From Microbacterium paraoxydans (GTDB taxonomy: Bacteria; Actinomycetota; Actinomycetes; Actinomycetales; Microbacteriaceae): a stretch of 64,000 bases of DNA. Under the pieces are notes generated by a model, which was given only the letters and a program-made list of their open reading frames with translations, was not told the DNA's origin and searched no databases. This document shows positions 41,462 through 50,579 of the stretch, piece by piece. Position numbers and translations under genes: made by a program. Location: NCBI RefSeq assembly GCF_019056515.1, contig NZ_CP064873.1, positions 2,604,001 through 2,668,000 of the forward strand. Direction: 5' to 3'. The stretch's first letter is position 1; every line of letters starts with the position of its first letter.

Positions 41462-42556
41462 ATGAAGATCGGCGTCCCGACCGAAGTCAAGAACAACGAG
41501 AACCGCGTCGCCCTCACCCCGGCCGGCGCCGATCGGCTCGTGCGGGAAGGGCACCGCGTGCTCGTGCAGTCGGGAGCCGGCGTCGGGTCGAGCATCGATG
41601 ACGACGCGTACCGCGCGGCCGGTGCCGAGATCGTCGCGACCGCCGCCGACGCGTGGGGCGAGGCCGACCTCCTCATCAAGGTCAAGGAGCCCGTGGCCGA
41701 GGAGTACGGCTTCCTCCGTCCCGACCTCACGCTCTTCACCTACCTCCACCTCGCGGCCGATCGCCCGCTGACCGAGGCGCTCGTCGCGGCCGGCACGACC
41801 GCCGTCGCCTACGAGACCGTGCAGCTGCCGGATCGCACCCTGCCGCTGCTCGTGCCGATGAGCGAGATCGCCGGCCGCCTCTCCGTCATCATGGGGTCCC
41901 ACTCGCTGCTGCGCTCGCAGGGCGGCCGCGGCATGCTGCTGGGTGGCATCGCCGGCACCCCGCGGGCGAAGACCGTGGTGATCGGCGGCGGCGTCGCGGG
42001 CGAGCACGCCGCCGCGAACGCGCTCGGACTCGGCTCCAAGGTCACCGTCGTCGACGTGGCGCTCCCCCGCCTGCGCGAGCTCGAACACCGCTACGGCGGT
42101 GCTCTGGAGACGCGCGCCTCCAGCCGGTACGACATCGCCGAGGAGCTGACGACGGCGGATCTCGTCATCGGATCCGTCCTGATCCCCGGCGCCGCGGCCC
42201 CCAAGCTCGTGACCGACGACATGGTCGCGGCCATGAAGCCGGGGTCCGTGCTCGTCGACATCGCGATCGATCAGGGCGGCTGCTTCGAGGGCTCCCGTCC
42301 GACCACGCACGATGACCCGACCTTCGCGGTGCACGACTCGATCTACTACTGCGTCGCGAACATGCCGGGCGCCGTTCCGACGACCGCGACCCGGGCGCTG
42401 ACGAACGCCACCCTCCCCTACGTCTCGGCGATCGCGGCCAAGGGCTGGGAGCGGGCGGCCTCCGACGAGGCTGCCCTCGCGAAGGGGCTCAACGTGCAGG
42501 GGGGACGCATCACCCTGGACGCCGTCGCCCAGGCGCACGGCCTCACGACCGACTGA
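41462..42556 (+). CDS. ald: Alanine dehydrogenase
   Basis: This 364-residue NAD enzyme interconverts L-alanine and pyruvate plus ammonia. It shows [20 protein letters not shown] at the start, the active-site Lys in LIKVKEPV (about 72-79), His in YLHLAADR (about 94-101), and the NAD fold [20 protein letters not shown]. The ATG at 41462 is preceded by GGAGGATC. The divergent Lrp-type gene probably controls it. The enzyme helps use alanine as carbon source and may keep redox balance when respiration is low. Confidence 0.95.
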   Translation: MKIGVPTEVKNNENRVALTPAGADRLVREGHRVLVQSGAGVGSSIDDDAYRAAGAEIVATAADAWGEADLLIKVKEPVAEEYGFLRPDLTLFTYLHLAADRPLTEALVAAGTTAVAYETVQLPDRTLPLLVPMSEIAGRLSVIMGSHSLLRSQGGRGMLLGGIAGTPRAKTVVIGGGVAGEHAAANALGLGSKVTVVDVALPRLRELEHRYGGALETRASSRYDIAEELTTADLVIGSVLIPGAAAPKLVTDDMVAAMKPGSVLVDIAIDQGGCFEGSRPTTHDDPTFAVHDSIYYCVANMPGAVPTTATRALTNATLPYVSAIAAKGWERAASDEAALAKGLNVQGGRITLDAVAQAHGLTTD

Positions 42557-42637
42557 CCTGCCGAACCCTAAAGAACCTCGGATCTTGGCGTCATCCCACA
42601 CCTCCCCCGCCGTATCGACCCGAGTACGCTCGTAACC

Positions 42638-43840
42638 GTGACCGAACGCGCTCCTCTCTCCCGCAAGCTGTCCGCCATCGCCGAGTCCGCGACCCTCAAG
42701 GTCGACGCCAAGGCCAAGGCCCTCAAGGCCGAGGGCAAGCCCGTCATCTCGTATGCCGCGGGCGAGCCCGACTTCGCCACGCCGCAGTTCATCGTGGATG
42801 CGGCGGCCGAGGCACTGGCCGACCCCGCGAGCTACCGGTACACCCCCGCTCCCGGGCTGCCGGCGCTGCGCGAGGCGATCGCCGCCAAGACGCTCCGCGA
42901 CTCCGGGCTCGAGGTCTCCCCCGGCCAGATCATCGTCACCAACGGCGGCAAGCAGTCGGTGTACCAGGCGTTCCAGGCCGTCGTGAACCCCGGCGACGAG
43001 GTGCTGCTGCCGGCCCCGTACTGGACGACCTACCCGGAGGCGATCCGTCTCGCGGACGGCACGCCCGTCGAGGTCTTCGCCGGCGCCGACCAGGAGTACA
43101 AGGTGACCGTCGAGCAGCTCGAGGCCGCCCGGACCGACCGCACGACGGTCCTCGTGTTCGTGTCGCCGTCGAACCCCACCGGCTCGGTGTACACGGCCGA
43201 GGAGACGAAGGCCATGGGCGAGTGGGCGGTGGAGCACGGCATCTGGATCATCAGCGACGAGATCTACCAGAACCTCACCTACGAGGGCGTCAAGGCGACC
43301 TCGATCGTGGAGGCCGTGCCGGAGGCCGCGAACCAGACGATCCTCGTCAACGGGGTCGCCAAGACCTACGCGATGACCGGCTGGCGCGTGGGCTGGATGG
43401 TGGGTCCGGCCGACGCCATCAAGATCGCCGGCAACCTGCAGTCGCACCTCACGAGCAACGTGAACAACGTCGCGCAGAAGGCGGCGATCGCGGCGCTCAA
43501 CGGTCCGCAGGACGAGGCCGAGAAGATGCGCGAGGCCTTCGACCGCCGCCGCCAGCTCATCGTGTCGGAGCTGTCGAAGATCGACGGACTCGTGGTCCCG
43601 AACCCGCTCGGCGCGTTCTACGTCTACCCCGACGTGCAGGGCCTGCTCGGTCGCACCTGGGGTGGCGTGACCCCGACCACCTCGCTGGAGCTCGCCGACC
43701 TCATCCTCGACCAGGCCGAGGTCGCGGTCGTCCCCGGCGAGGCGTTCGGTCCGTCGGGCTACATCCGCATGTCGTACGCGCTCGGTGACGACCAGCTCCT
43801 CGAGGGCGTGCAGCGCCTCCAGCGTCTGTTCTCCTCCTGA
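42638..43840 (+). CDS. aspB: Aspartate-type aminotransferase (class I)
   Basis: This 400-residue PLP enzyme is of the class Ib aspartate aminotransferase type: [13 protein letters not shown] (about 36-48), [13 protein letters not shown] (about 97-109), [10 protein letters not shown] (about 169-178) and the Schiff-base Lys in [16 protein letters not shown] (about 236-251). It would interconvert aspartate/glutamate and oxaloacetate/2-oxoglutarate. The start is GTG at 42638, with no clear ribosome-binding site and TACGCT nearby, so a leaderless mRNA is likely. In relatives this gene often lies next to tRNA-Trp/secE; here it is about 32 kb away. Confidence 0.88.
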   Translation: MTERAPLSRKLSAIAESATLKVDAKAKALKAEGKPVISYAAGEPDFATPQFIVDAAAEALADPASYRYTPAPGLPALREAIAAKTLRDSGLEVSPGQIIVTNGGKQSVYQAFQAVVNPGDEVLLPAPYWTTYPEAIRLADGTPVEVFAGADQEYKVTVEQLEAARTDRTTVLVFVSPSNPTGSVYTAEETKAMGEWAVEHGIWIISDEIYQNLTYEGVKATSIVEAVPEAANQTILVNGVAKTYAMTGWRVGWMVGPADAIKIAGNLQSHLTSNVNNVAQKAAIAALNGPQDEAEKMREAFDRRRQLIVSELSKIDGLVVPNPLGAFYVYPDVQGLLGRTWGGVTPTTSLELADLILDQAEVAVVPGEAFGPSGYIRMSYALGDDQLLEGVQRLQRLFSS

Positions 43841-43841
43841 C

Positions 43842-43921
43842 CCGAGACCCCGCTTTACCGCCGAGACCCCCTCGTACCTGCGCAGGTTCGAGGGGGTCTC
43901 GGCGTGAACGCGGGGTTTCGG
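43842..43921. repeat. Family-3 palindromic element after aspB
   Basis: Units CGAGACCCC at 43843-43851 and 43862-43870 and the inverted GGGGTCTCG (43893-43901) and GGGGTTTCG (43912-43920) are spaced 19, 31 and 19 bp, exactly as in the aceA-aceB copy. It begins 2 bp after the aspB stop and fills most of the gap to the convergent VOC gene, so it could also act as a two-way terminator. Confidence 0.87.
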
Positions 43922-43933
43922 CGAGGGAGGCGG

Positions 43934-44335
43934 TCAGTCCTCGGGGTGGAAGCCGATCAGCCAGCGGATGCCGTAGCGGTCCACCAGCGTGCCGTCGAAA
44001 TCTCCCCACGGGCGCTGTTGCAGCGGGTCGATGACGCGGCCGCCGGCGGAAAGCTCGTCGTACCAGCGGGTCAGCGTTCCGGGGGCGGCGGTGCCGAGGA
44101 GCGAGAGGAACATCCCGCTCATCTGGACCGCGTCGTCATCGGCTCCCGCGTCGGCCCCGGCGAGTTCGACCAGCCCGCTGAGCTGTCCGTGCGCGACGGC
44201 ATCGCCCGGACCGTCGTGACGACCCGCGCTCGCGTAGTCCATCAGCTGGAGGTCGCCGCCGAAGACGTCGCGGTAGTGGCCGAGCGCTTCTGCGGCATTG
44301 CCGGGGAACAGCAGGTACGGGATCAGTCCGCTCAT
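43934..44335 (-). CDS. VOC-family (glyoxalase/PhnB-like) protein
   Basis: This 133-residue protein resembles the PhnB/3-demethylubiquinone-like branch of the VOC superfamily: PYLLFPGNAAEALGHYRDVFGGDLQLMDY (about 6-34) and a C-terminal WGDFDGTLVDRYGIRWLIGF, which is the usual last strand. Such proteins have varied functions and often unknown substrates. The usual metal ligands are not clear from eye inspection. It stands alone and converges with aspB. Confidence 0.77.
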   Translation of the reverse strand: MSGLIPYLLFPGNAAEALGHYRDVFGGDLQLMDYASAGRHDGPGDAVAHGQLSGLVELAGADAGADDDAVQMSGMFLSLLGTAAPGTLTRWYDELSAGGRVIDPLQQRPWGDFDGTLVDRYGIRWLIGFHPED

Positions 44336-44383
44336 CCCGCGAGCGTAGTCCGCCGTGGCCCCGGTCACCACCCGCCGGAGACG

Positions 44384-44419
44384 ACGAACGGCCGCCACCC
44401 GGAGGCGACGGCCGTTCGT
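44384..44419 (-). terminator. Hairpin after the GntP gene
   Basis: Arms ACGAACGGCCG and CGGCCGTTCGT lie 10 bases downstream of the GntP stop. The stem should end the threonate-type operon transcript. No T-run is present. Confidence 0.75.
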
Positions 44420-44428
44420 GCGGACGGG

Positions 44429-45850
44429 TCAGGAGACGGGGATCACCGCGTAGAGGATCCAGGTCAACGCGAAGCCGGTCACGCCGAGCACCGTCGTGAG
44501 CGGCGTCCAGGTGCGCAGGCCGTCCTTCACCGAGAGGCCGAGGTACCGCGTGACCACCCAGAATCCGGAGTCGTTCACGTGGCTGAGACCGAGGCCGCCG
44601 TAGCCGATGGCGACCGCGAGCAGCGCGGTGTGCACGGTGTCGAGTCCCATCGCGGAGACCGACGGCAGCAGGAGCCCCGCGGTGGTGGCGATCGCGACGG
44701 TGGCGGACCCCTGGGCGGCACGCATGATGAGGGAGATGAGGAAGGCCGCGAGCAGCAGGGGCATCCCGCTGGACGCGAGCACCTCGGCGACCGCTCCACC
44801 GATCCCGGTCTCGGTCAGGACGCGGCCGAAGGCGCCACCGGCACCGGTCACGAGGATGATGACCGCGGCGGCCGGCAGCGCCGACTCCATGACCTCGCCC
44901 AGGTGGGCGGCGGACCAGCCGCGGCGCACGCCGAGCAGGTACATCGCGGCGGCGATCGCGACCATGAGCGCGAAGATCGGCTGGCCGACCATGCTGAGGA
45001 ACCCATTCCAGAACGTGCCCGCCTCGAACAGCGGCGCGACCGCGGTGCCGAGCATGATGAGCACGAGCGGCAGGAGGATGAGGCCGAGGACGGTGCCGGC
45101 GCCCGGCGCCTTCTCGCCCTCGCCGAGTCCGCCGGTGAGCGTCGACTTCTCCGTCCCGAAGTTGTCGTACATCTCCTTCGTGGCCGCGAGCATCGCGAAC
45201 TCGCGGGTGTTGATCCACTTCGCCACTAGGTAGGACAGCACGCCGAGCGGCACGGAGATCGCGAGGGAGAAGATCGTGACCCAGCCGATGTCGGCACCGA
45301 GGATCGCCGAACCGCCGACGATGCCCGGGTGCGGAGGCACCGCGACGTGCACGGCGAGCATGATGCCCGCGACCGGCAGGCCGAACTTGATCGGGTTGAG
45401 ACCGGCCACCTTCGAGAAGGCGAACACGATGGGGATGAGGATGATGAAGCCGGCGTCGAAGAACACCGGGATCGCCAGGATGCCGGCGGCGATGACGAGC
45501 GCGATGCCGACGCGCTTCGGGCCCAGCCAGCTGGTGAAGCGTCCGGCGAGCGACTCGGCGCCGCCGGACAGCTCGATGATCTTGCCGAGCATCGAGCCGA
45601 GGGCGACGAGCACGGCCACCGAGCCCAGCGTGCCGCCGACACCGGCGATGATCGCCTGGATGACGCCGAGCTGCTCGGGGGTGTCACCGTCGGCGGGGAT
45701 CGTGGTCAGCGGCAGGCCTGCCGCGATGCCGACGATGATCGACACGAGGATGAGGGCGTAGAACGCCTGCATCTTGAACCGGATGATGAGCAGGAGCAGC
45801 AGGCCGAGGCCTGCCAGGCCGATCAGGATGAGGATCGGAAGAGGAAGCAT
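44429..45850 (-). CDS. GntP-family sugar-acid permease
   Basis: This 473-residue protein has about 12 membrane segments and the GntP pattern, such as VAVPPHPGIVGGSAILGADIG (about 170-190) and SATVAIATTAGLLLPS. The family imports gluconate or other aldonic acids with protons. As third gene behind a four-carbon acid-sugar kinase and a threonate-type dehydrogenase, it most likely imports threonate, erythronate or a similar acid. A 39-base gap separates it from the dehydrogenase. Confidence 0.88.
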   Translation of the reverse strand: MLPLPILILIGLAGLGLLLLLIIRFKMQAFYALILVSIIVGIAAGLPLTTIPADGDTPEQLGVIQAIIAGVGGTLGSVAVLVALGSMLGKIIELSGGAESLAGRFTSWLGPKRVGIALVIAAGILAIPVFFDAGFIILIPIVFAFSKVAGLNPIKFGLPVAGIMLAVHVAVPPHPGIVGGSAILGADIGWVTIFSLAISVPLGVLSYLVAKWINTREFAMLAATKEMYDNFGTEKSTLTGGLGEGEKAPGAGTVLGLILLPLVLIMLGTAVAPLFEAGTFWNGFLSMVGQPIFALMVAIAAAMYLLGVRRGWSAAHLGEVMESALPAAAVIILVTGAGGAFGRVLTETGIGGAVAEVLASSGMPLLLAAFLISLIMRAAQGSATVAIATTAGLLLPSVSAMGLDTVHTALLAVAIGYGGLGLSHVNDSGFWVVTRYLGLSVKDGLRTWTPLTTVLGVTGFALTWILYAVIPVS

Positions 45851-45889
45851 CTCTGGATCTCTTCTTTCAGTGAGGGCGCGACGTCGCGC

Positions 45890-46780
45890 TCAGGACAGCC
45901 GTTCGGGTGCGACGACGCGGATGACGGCGGAGTCGTCCAGGGCGCCGAGGCCCTGCGCTTCGCCGAGGAGGAACAGCTGCTCGGCCGCGGCGGCGACCGG
46001 CGTGGACAGGTGCGCCCGGCGGGCGGCGTCGCCGACGATGCCGAGGTCCTTGACGAAGATGTCGAGGCGGCTGAGCACCTCGGCGCCGTCCTCGTCGTAG
46101 GCCCGCAGGGCGCGCGGACCGCGGTTGCCGAGCATGAAGGAATTCGCGGCACCGGCCGTCAGCGCGTCCAGCGTGCGGGCGCGGTCCAGTCCGAGGGCGT
46201 CGGCGAGCGCGAGCGCCTCCGCGGCCGCGGCGATGTGCACGCCGCAGAGGAGCTGGTTGACGGTCTTCAGCGCCTGGCCGTCCCCGGGCTTGTCGCCGAC
46301 GATGGACAGCGTCGAGGCGAGCTGGTCGAGCACGGGCCGCGCGGTCTCCAGAGCGGTCGGGGTGGCGCCGACGACGATGAGGAGGTCGCCCTCCCCGGCA
46401 CGGACCGGCCCTCCGGACAGGGGAGCGTCGACGAGCTGCGCACCGTGCGCGGCGAGCTGGGCGGCGATCGCATCGATGCCGTCCGTGCCCACCGTGCTGG
46501 TGAGGATCACGACCGCCCCGTCGGCGAGGTGCGGGGCGAGCCCGTCCTCACCGAAGAGCAGCGCCTCGAGCTGCGCGCCGGTGCGGACGGCGACGAGCAC
46601 CGCGTCGGCACCGTCCACGGCGTCGGCCGCGGACGCCGCCGGCGTGACACCCGCCTCTGCGGCGAGGGCGACGCGCTCGGCGGCGATGTCGAAGCCGCGC
46701 ACCGCGAAGCGCTCGGCGAGGCGGGTGGCCATCGGCAGCCCCATGGCGCCGAGTCCGATGACAGCGACGGTGGATGTCAT
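45890..46780 (-). CDS. NAD-dependent 3-hydroxyacid dehydrogenase, L-threonate type
   Basis: This 296-residue protein belongs to the beta-hydroxyacid dehydrogenase family: VIGLGAMGLPMATRLAERF (about 6-24) binds NAD, DAPLSGGPVRAGEGDLLIVVGA (about 117-138) binds substrate and KTVNQLLCGVHIAAAAEALALA contains the catalytic Lys. Beside a DUF1537 kinase and GntP it resembles LtnD, which oxidises L-threonate at C2. Its ATG overlaps the kinase stop (ATGA). Confidence 0.85.
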   Translation of the reverse strand: MTSTVAVIGLGAMGLPMATRLAERFAVRGFDIAAERVALAAEAGVTPAASAADAVDGADAVLVAVRTGAQLEALLFGEDGLAPHLADGAVVILTSTVGTDGIDAIAAQLAAHGAQLVDAPLSGGPVRAGEGDLLIVVGATPTALETARPVLDQLASTLSIVGDKPGDGQALKTVNQLLCGVHIAAAAEALALADALGLDRARTLDALTAGAANSFMLGNRGPRALRAYDEDGAEVLSRLDIFVKDLGIVGDAARRAHLSTPVAAAAEQLFLLGEAQGLGALDDSAVIRVVAPERLS

Positions 46781-48204
46781 GAGTGTCCTTCCGTGTTGTT
46801 TCCATCGTCGCCTGCGAGCGTGGCGACGACCGTGACGAGGGAGTCCGCGTCGCCGACGTTGCCGGCGAACACGACGTACGGGATGCCGACCGCGGGGCCG
46901 GTCTCCGGCTGCCACAGCGAGACGAGGCCGGGCAGCATCGGACCGAGCACGGTGGCCCGGCGGATCTCGAGGGCCTCGCTCGCGACATCGCTGGAGGTGA
47001 TTCCGCCCTTCGCGATGACGAAGCGGGGCGGAGCGATGGCGAGCACCCGACGCACGAGCTCGACCACACCGCTGGAGATGCGGCGGGCGATCGCGAGGCT
47101 CTCGTCGCCGTCGGCGCCCGTGATGAGTTCGCGGGTGGTGTGCACGATCACGGTCCCCGTGGCGAGCGCTTCGGCGACGGCGTGCGCCTGCGTCTCGAGA
47201 TGGGACTCGCGGGCGGGGCCGACGAGGGCGCGCACGTCGAGTTCGACCGTGCGGGTGCGGGGCCGCGCCGCCGTGAGGGCTTCGAGCTGGGCGGTGGTGA
47301 GCGGCACGTGGCTGCCGACGACCACGAGACCGCCGCGATCGTGCGCGAAGGGGATGTCCTCCGCCCGCACCGGCTCGGCGATCTCCTGTCCGATGTGCGC
47401 GCGCACGTAGGGCGGACCGACTCGGAGGAGCACGTCGCGGTCCCGCAGGCGGTGCAGCGCGAGCGCGACGACGCGCATGTCCGATTCCTCGACCACGTCG
47501 ACCACGACGACCGTGCCGTCGGCCAGCGCCTCAAGGAAGCCGGCCACGGCGTCCACCCCGGCGCGGATGGTGCGGATGTCGAGACCCGCGACCGCAGACG
47601 CCGGAATGCGTCCGCCGGTCTTCTCGGCGACCCACTCGCGCAGGTCGGAAGAGGCGTAGCCGAAGGTCGCGTCCGCCGCGAAAGGCGTCTCGCCGACCGG
47701 GGTGGCCTCGCCGTCGGTCACCCAGTAGTGCACAGAGTCGACCGTGATGCGCCCGGCGTCCGGGAATGCGGGGACGAGCAGGGTCAGCGCGGGGGCGTGG
47801 CCGGTGCGGGATCCGATCTCCGCGGAGAGGACGTCGGTCTCGAGCGGGAAGTGGCCGCGCAGCGTCGAGTCGCCCCGGGAGACGAACGTCACGCGCCGCC
47901 CCTGGGCCTCGGCGGCGGCGAGGGCCACGTCGACGATCTCGCGATTGCGGGCGGCCGCGGCCTCCTCGTCGAGGGACCGGGTGTTCGTGAGCACATAGAC
48001 GGCGGCGGCACCGGTCGCGAGCGCCTCGTCCAGGTCGGCGCGCTCCCATCGGGTGAGGACCGGGAGGTTCGCGACCGACTGCGTGCCGGTGGGGTCGTCG
48101 TCGAGGACGAGGAGCACGTCGGCGGGGTCGACCTCGGTGCGGACGTCGGCCGCGGTGACGGCGACGGGTGCAGGCAGGGGGGCCAGCAGGTCGTCGATGT
48201 GCAC
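46777..48204 (-). CDS. Four-carbon acid-sugar kinase (DUF1537 family)
   Basis: This 475-residue protein has the N-terminal DUF1537 substrate domain (VLLVLDDDPTGTQSVANLPVLTRW, about 29-52; VSRGDSTLRGHFPLE, about 109-123) and the C-terminal nucleotide domain with FVIAKGGITSSDVA. Family members (OtnK, DtnK, LtnK) phosphorylate 3-dehydro-tetronates or threonate. The start is GTG at 48204 with AAGGAG upstream; the longer frame would run through the operator. It heads the operon. The aldolase/decarboxylase that should act next is not in the window. Confidence 0.87.
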   Translation of the reverse strand: MHIDDLLAPLPAPVAVTAADVRTEVDPADVLLVLDDDPTGTQSVANLPVLTRWERADLDEALATGAAAVYVLTNTRSLDEEAAAARNREIVDVALAAAEAQGRRVTFVSRGDSTLRGHFPLETDVLSAEIGSRTGHAPALTLLVPAFPDAGRITVDSVHYWVTDGEATPVGETPFAADATFGYASSDLREWVAEKTGGRIPASAVAGLDIRTIRAGVDAVAGFLEALADGTVVVVDVVEESDMRVVALALHRLRDRDVLLRVGPPYVRAHIGQEIAEPVRAEDIPFAHDRGGLVVVGSHVPLTTAQLEALTAARPRTRTVELDVRALVGPARESHLETQAHAVAEALATGTVIVHTTRELITGADGDESLAIARRISSGVVELVRRVLAIAPPRFVIAKGGITSSDVASEALEIRRATVLGPMLPGLVSLWQPETGPAVGIPYVVFAGNVGDADSLVTVVATLAGDDGNNTEGHS

Positions 48205-48265
48205 ACGAACTCCTTCGTTCCGGAAGATGGCCCGTGGTGGGGGCCACGGGCCTGGGGAATCTGCA

Positions 48266-48289
48266 TCGTTATCCGATATCAGATAACGA
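48266..48289. promoter_or_regulatory. Palindromic operator upstream of the acid-sugar kinase
   Basis: TCGTTATC-CGATATCA-GATAACGA is a 24-bp palindrome with one mismatched pair, 62 bases upstream of the kinase start. It stands out as A/T-rich in a GC-rich background and overlaps a GATAAC -10-like hexamer on the minus strand. The FadR-type gene just upstream is the likely binder. Confidence 0.75.
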
Positions 48290-48340
48290 CGAGCGTACCC
48301 CAGGATCACCGTCCCTCCAAACCGACGGAGAGCGTGCTGC

Positions 48341-49051
48341 TCAGCGACCGTGGACGTAGTGCAGCAGGTCGTCGCGGGTCTGGCGCATGTGGCTGCGCAT
48401 GGCCTGGCGGGCAGCCGCACCGGACCCTGTCCGCATCGCGTCCAGCACCGCCGCGTGCTCGGCCAGCGCGTGCTCCCGGATGTCCGGGATGGCACTCGTC
48501 TCGCTGCGGGTCGCCTGCAGCATCGTCGTCAGCGGGCGCATCGAGGCCACGAGGATGCGGTTCTCCGCCGCGCGGATGATCACATCGTGGAAGGCGAGGT
48601 CCGCGGCCACGAAGGCGTCCACGTCGGCCCGCTCGTGCGCCGCCTGCATCTCCTCGAGGAGCGCGGCCATCTCGGCGAGGTGCTCCTCGGTGCGCCGCCC
48701 CGCCGCGAACTCGGCCGCCCCGGTCTCGAACATCATGCGCATCTCGAGCATCTCCAGCGAGGAGCGCTCTCGGGCGCCCGCGCTCTGGGCGTGCCGGACG
48801 ACCGCGTCGAGGCCCGTCCACTCGTCGGTCGGCGCGATGCGGTGTCGGGTGCCGGGCACCGCGATGATCACGCCCTGCGCCTGCAGGAGGCGGACGCCCT
48901 CGCGCATCGTGAGGCGGGAGACCCCGAACTGCTCGGCGAGCTCCCCCTCGGGCGGCAGCGGCTGTCCGGCCTCGAGCCGACCCGCGATGATGGCGTCGAG
49001 CAGTCCGTCCACGACGGCCTGCGTCCGCGACACCCGCTCGAGCTTCGTCAC
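48341..49051 (-). CDS. GntR-family regulator, FadR subfamily
   Basis: This 236-residue protein has a GntR winged helix (about 8-75: AVVDGLLDAIIAGRLEAGQPLPPEGELAEQFGVSRLTMREGVRLLQAQGVI) and a helical FCD domain (about 95-225: EMLEMRMMFETGAAEF, DLAFHDVIIRAAEN, AEHAAVLDAM) with the Asp/His metal-binding residues typical of sugar-acid regulators. It precedes the acid-sugar operon and is followed by a strong palindrome. Its GTG start overlaps the murB stop, so it is co-translated with a cell-wall gene. Confidence 0.87.
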   Translation of the reverse strand: MTKLERVSRTQAVVDGLLDAIIAGRLEAGQPLPPEGELAEQFGVSRLTMREGVRLLQAQGVIIAVPGTRHRIAPTDEWTGLDAVVRHAQSAGARERSSLEMLEMRMMFETGAAEFAAGRRTEEHLAEMAALLEEMQAAHERADVDAFVAADLAFHDVIIRAAENRILVASMRPLTTMLQATRSETSAIPDIREHALAEHAAVLDAMRTGSGAAARQAMRSHMRQTRDDLLHYVHGR

Positions 49052-50178
49052 AGGTCGACGCCCACCAGAACGGGTTCCGGCTGCAGCACCAGACCGAACT
49101 CGGCGTGCACACGGTGCTGGATGAAACGGGCGAGCTCGGCGACCTCGGCCGCCGTGGCGCCGCCCCGGTTGGTCAGGGCCAGGGCGTGCTTGGTCGAGAC
49201 GGACGCCCGCGAGCGGGGCAGCTTGAACCCCTTGCGGATGCCCGCCTGCTCGATCAGCCAGGCGGCGCTCACCTTCACGTCCGGGGCCTCGGTCTTCGTC
49301 GGCGGCACGTGTCCGTCGTAGGAGGCGAGGGGGATGACGGTCACGGCGTCGAGGTCGGGGGCGACCGGCCAGCGCGGGCACTCCGGCGGGAGGGACCGGG
49401 CCTGCGCGGCCGTGACGATCGCGTTCTGGAAGAAGGAGCCGACCCCGTGCGTGTCCGGGTCGTCGGCGTCGAGCAGCATGCCCTTCGATGCGCGCGTGGC
49501 GAGGATGCGCTCTCGGACCCATGTCAGCGGCACCGGGGTGTCGTCGGTCAGACCGAGAGCGCGTCGCAGCTGCTCCCCGCGGACCACGCGTTCGCGGGCG
49601 ACGAGGAGATCGACCGTGAGGGACAGGATCACGGCCCGGCGCTGCGGCTCGCTCCCGTGATGGTGCTTGAGCACCGAAGTGCGGAATCCGAGCCCGAGCT
49701 CGGTCGCCGGAACAGTGGAGATCTCGCCGGAGTCCTCGTCGATCAGCTCGACCTCGACCAGGGTCTCCTGGATCTCCTGCCCGTAGGCGCCGATGTTCTG
49801 CACAGGCGCGGCGCCGACCGTGCCGGGGATGCCGCTCATGGCTTCGAGCCCGGCGTAGCCCCGCTCGACCGCGTACGACACCAGGTCGTCCCAGCCGTGT
49901 CCGGCCTGCGCGCGCAGGCGGATGCGGCCGGCGTGCGGCGACGGGAGCTCTTCGATGCCGCTCGTGCGGATGCGGATGACGGTGCCCTCGAACGGCTCGT
50001 CGCCGACGAAGAGGTTCGAGCCCCCGCCGAGCACCAGCCAGGGGTCGCCCTCCGCCCAGGTCTCCCGGAGAACCTCGACGAGCTCCGCCGTCGTCGTCGC
50101 CTCGCGCATGCGCGCGGGAGCGGCGCCGGTGCGGAGCGTGGTGAGCTCGGCCAGCCGGATCGGCTCGACGTCGCTCAT
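49048..50178 (-). CDS. murB: UDP-N-acetylenolpyruvoylglucosamine reductase
   Basis: This 376-residue FAD enzyme makes UDP-MurNAc for peptidoglycan. It has LTTLRTGAAPARM (about 9-21), the FAD-binding VLGGGSNLFVGDE (about 45-57), GAPVQNIGAYGQE type segment (AAPVQNIGAYGQEI, about 122-135) and GVGSFFQNAIV with the catalytic Ser. It is a type-I MurB. It is coupled by ATGA to hadB upstream and by GTGA to the FadR-type gene downstream. Confidence 0.95.
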   Translation of the reverse strand: MSDVEPIRLAELTTLRTGAAPARMREATTTAELVEVLRETWAEGDPWLVLGGGSNLFVGDEPFEGTVIRIRTSGIEELPSPHAGRIRLRAQAGHGWDDLVSYAVERGYAGLEAMSGIPGTVGAAPVQNIGAYGQEIQETLVEVELIDEDSGEISTVPATELGLGFRTSVLKHHHGSEPQRRAVILSLTVDLLVARERVVRGEQLRRALGLTDDTPVPLTWVRERILATRASKGMLLDADDPDTHGVGSFFQNAIVTAAQARSLPPECPRWPVAPDLDAVTVIPLASYDGHVPPTKTEAPDVKVSAAWLIEQAGIRKGFKLPRSRASVSTKHALALTNRGGATAAEVAELARFIQHRVHAEFGLVLQPEPVLVGVDL

Positions 50179-50579
50179 CGGACGGCGACGCGCAGCTGCG
50201 CCTTGACGAGCACGGTGGTCTCGCCCGTCGTGACCTTGAGGTCGATGCGCGCGGACTCGTCGTCCACCGCGCCGACCGTCGCGACGACGTGCACGTCGGC
50301 GCCGGTCTCGGGATCGACCACCACGGGCTTCGTGAAGCGCACGCCGTAGTCGAGGATCCGGGTCTGCGGGTCGAGCGCGGCGACGACCACGGACGAGGCG
50401 ATCCCCATGGTCAGCATGCCGTGCGCGAGCACGCCGGGAAGGCCCACCGCGGCGGCAACGTCGTCACGGTAGTGGATCGGGTTGAAGTCCCCGGAGGCGC
50501 CGGCGTAGCGGACGAGAGACTCCCTCGTCAGGTGCACGGTGCGCTCGGCCAGCACGTCTCCCACGGTGAACGCGCTCAT
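50175..50579 (-). CDS. MaoC-family hydratase (HadB-like)
   Basis: This 134-residue hot-dog-fold protein has the R-hydratase motif YAGASGDFNPIHYRDDVAAAVGLPGVLAHGMLTMG (about 25-59), with the catalytic Asp and His. It works as the active subunit of a (3R)-hydroxyacyl dehydratase. The preceding gene encodes the inactive-type partner; HadA-HadB-MurB order is well known in actinobacteria. It overlaps both neighbours by ATGA junctions. Confidence 0.87.
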   Translation of the reverse strand: MSAFTVGDVLAERTVHLTRESLVRYAGASGDFNPIHYRDDVAAAVGLPGVLAHGMLTMGIASSVVVAALDPQTRILDYGVRFTKPVVVDPETGADVHVVATVGAVDDESARIDLKVTTGETTVLVKAQLRVAVR

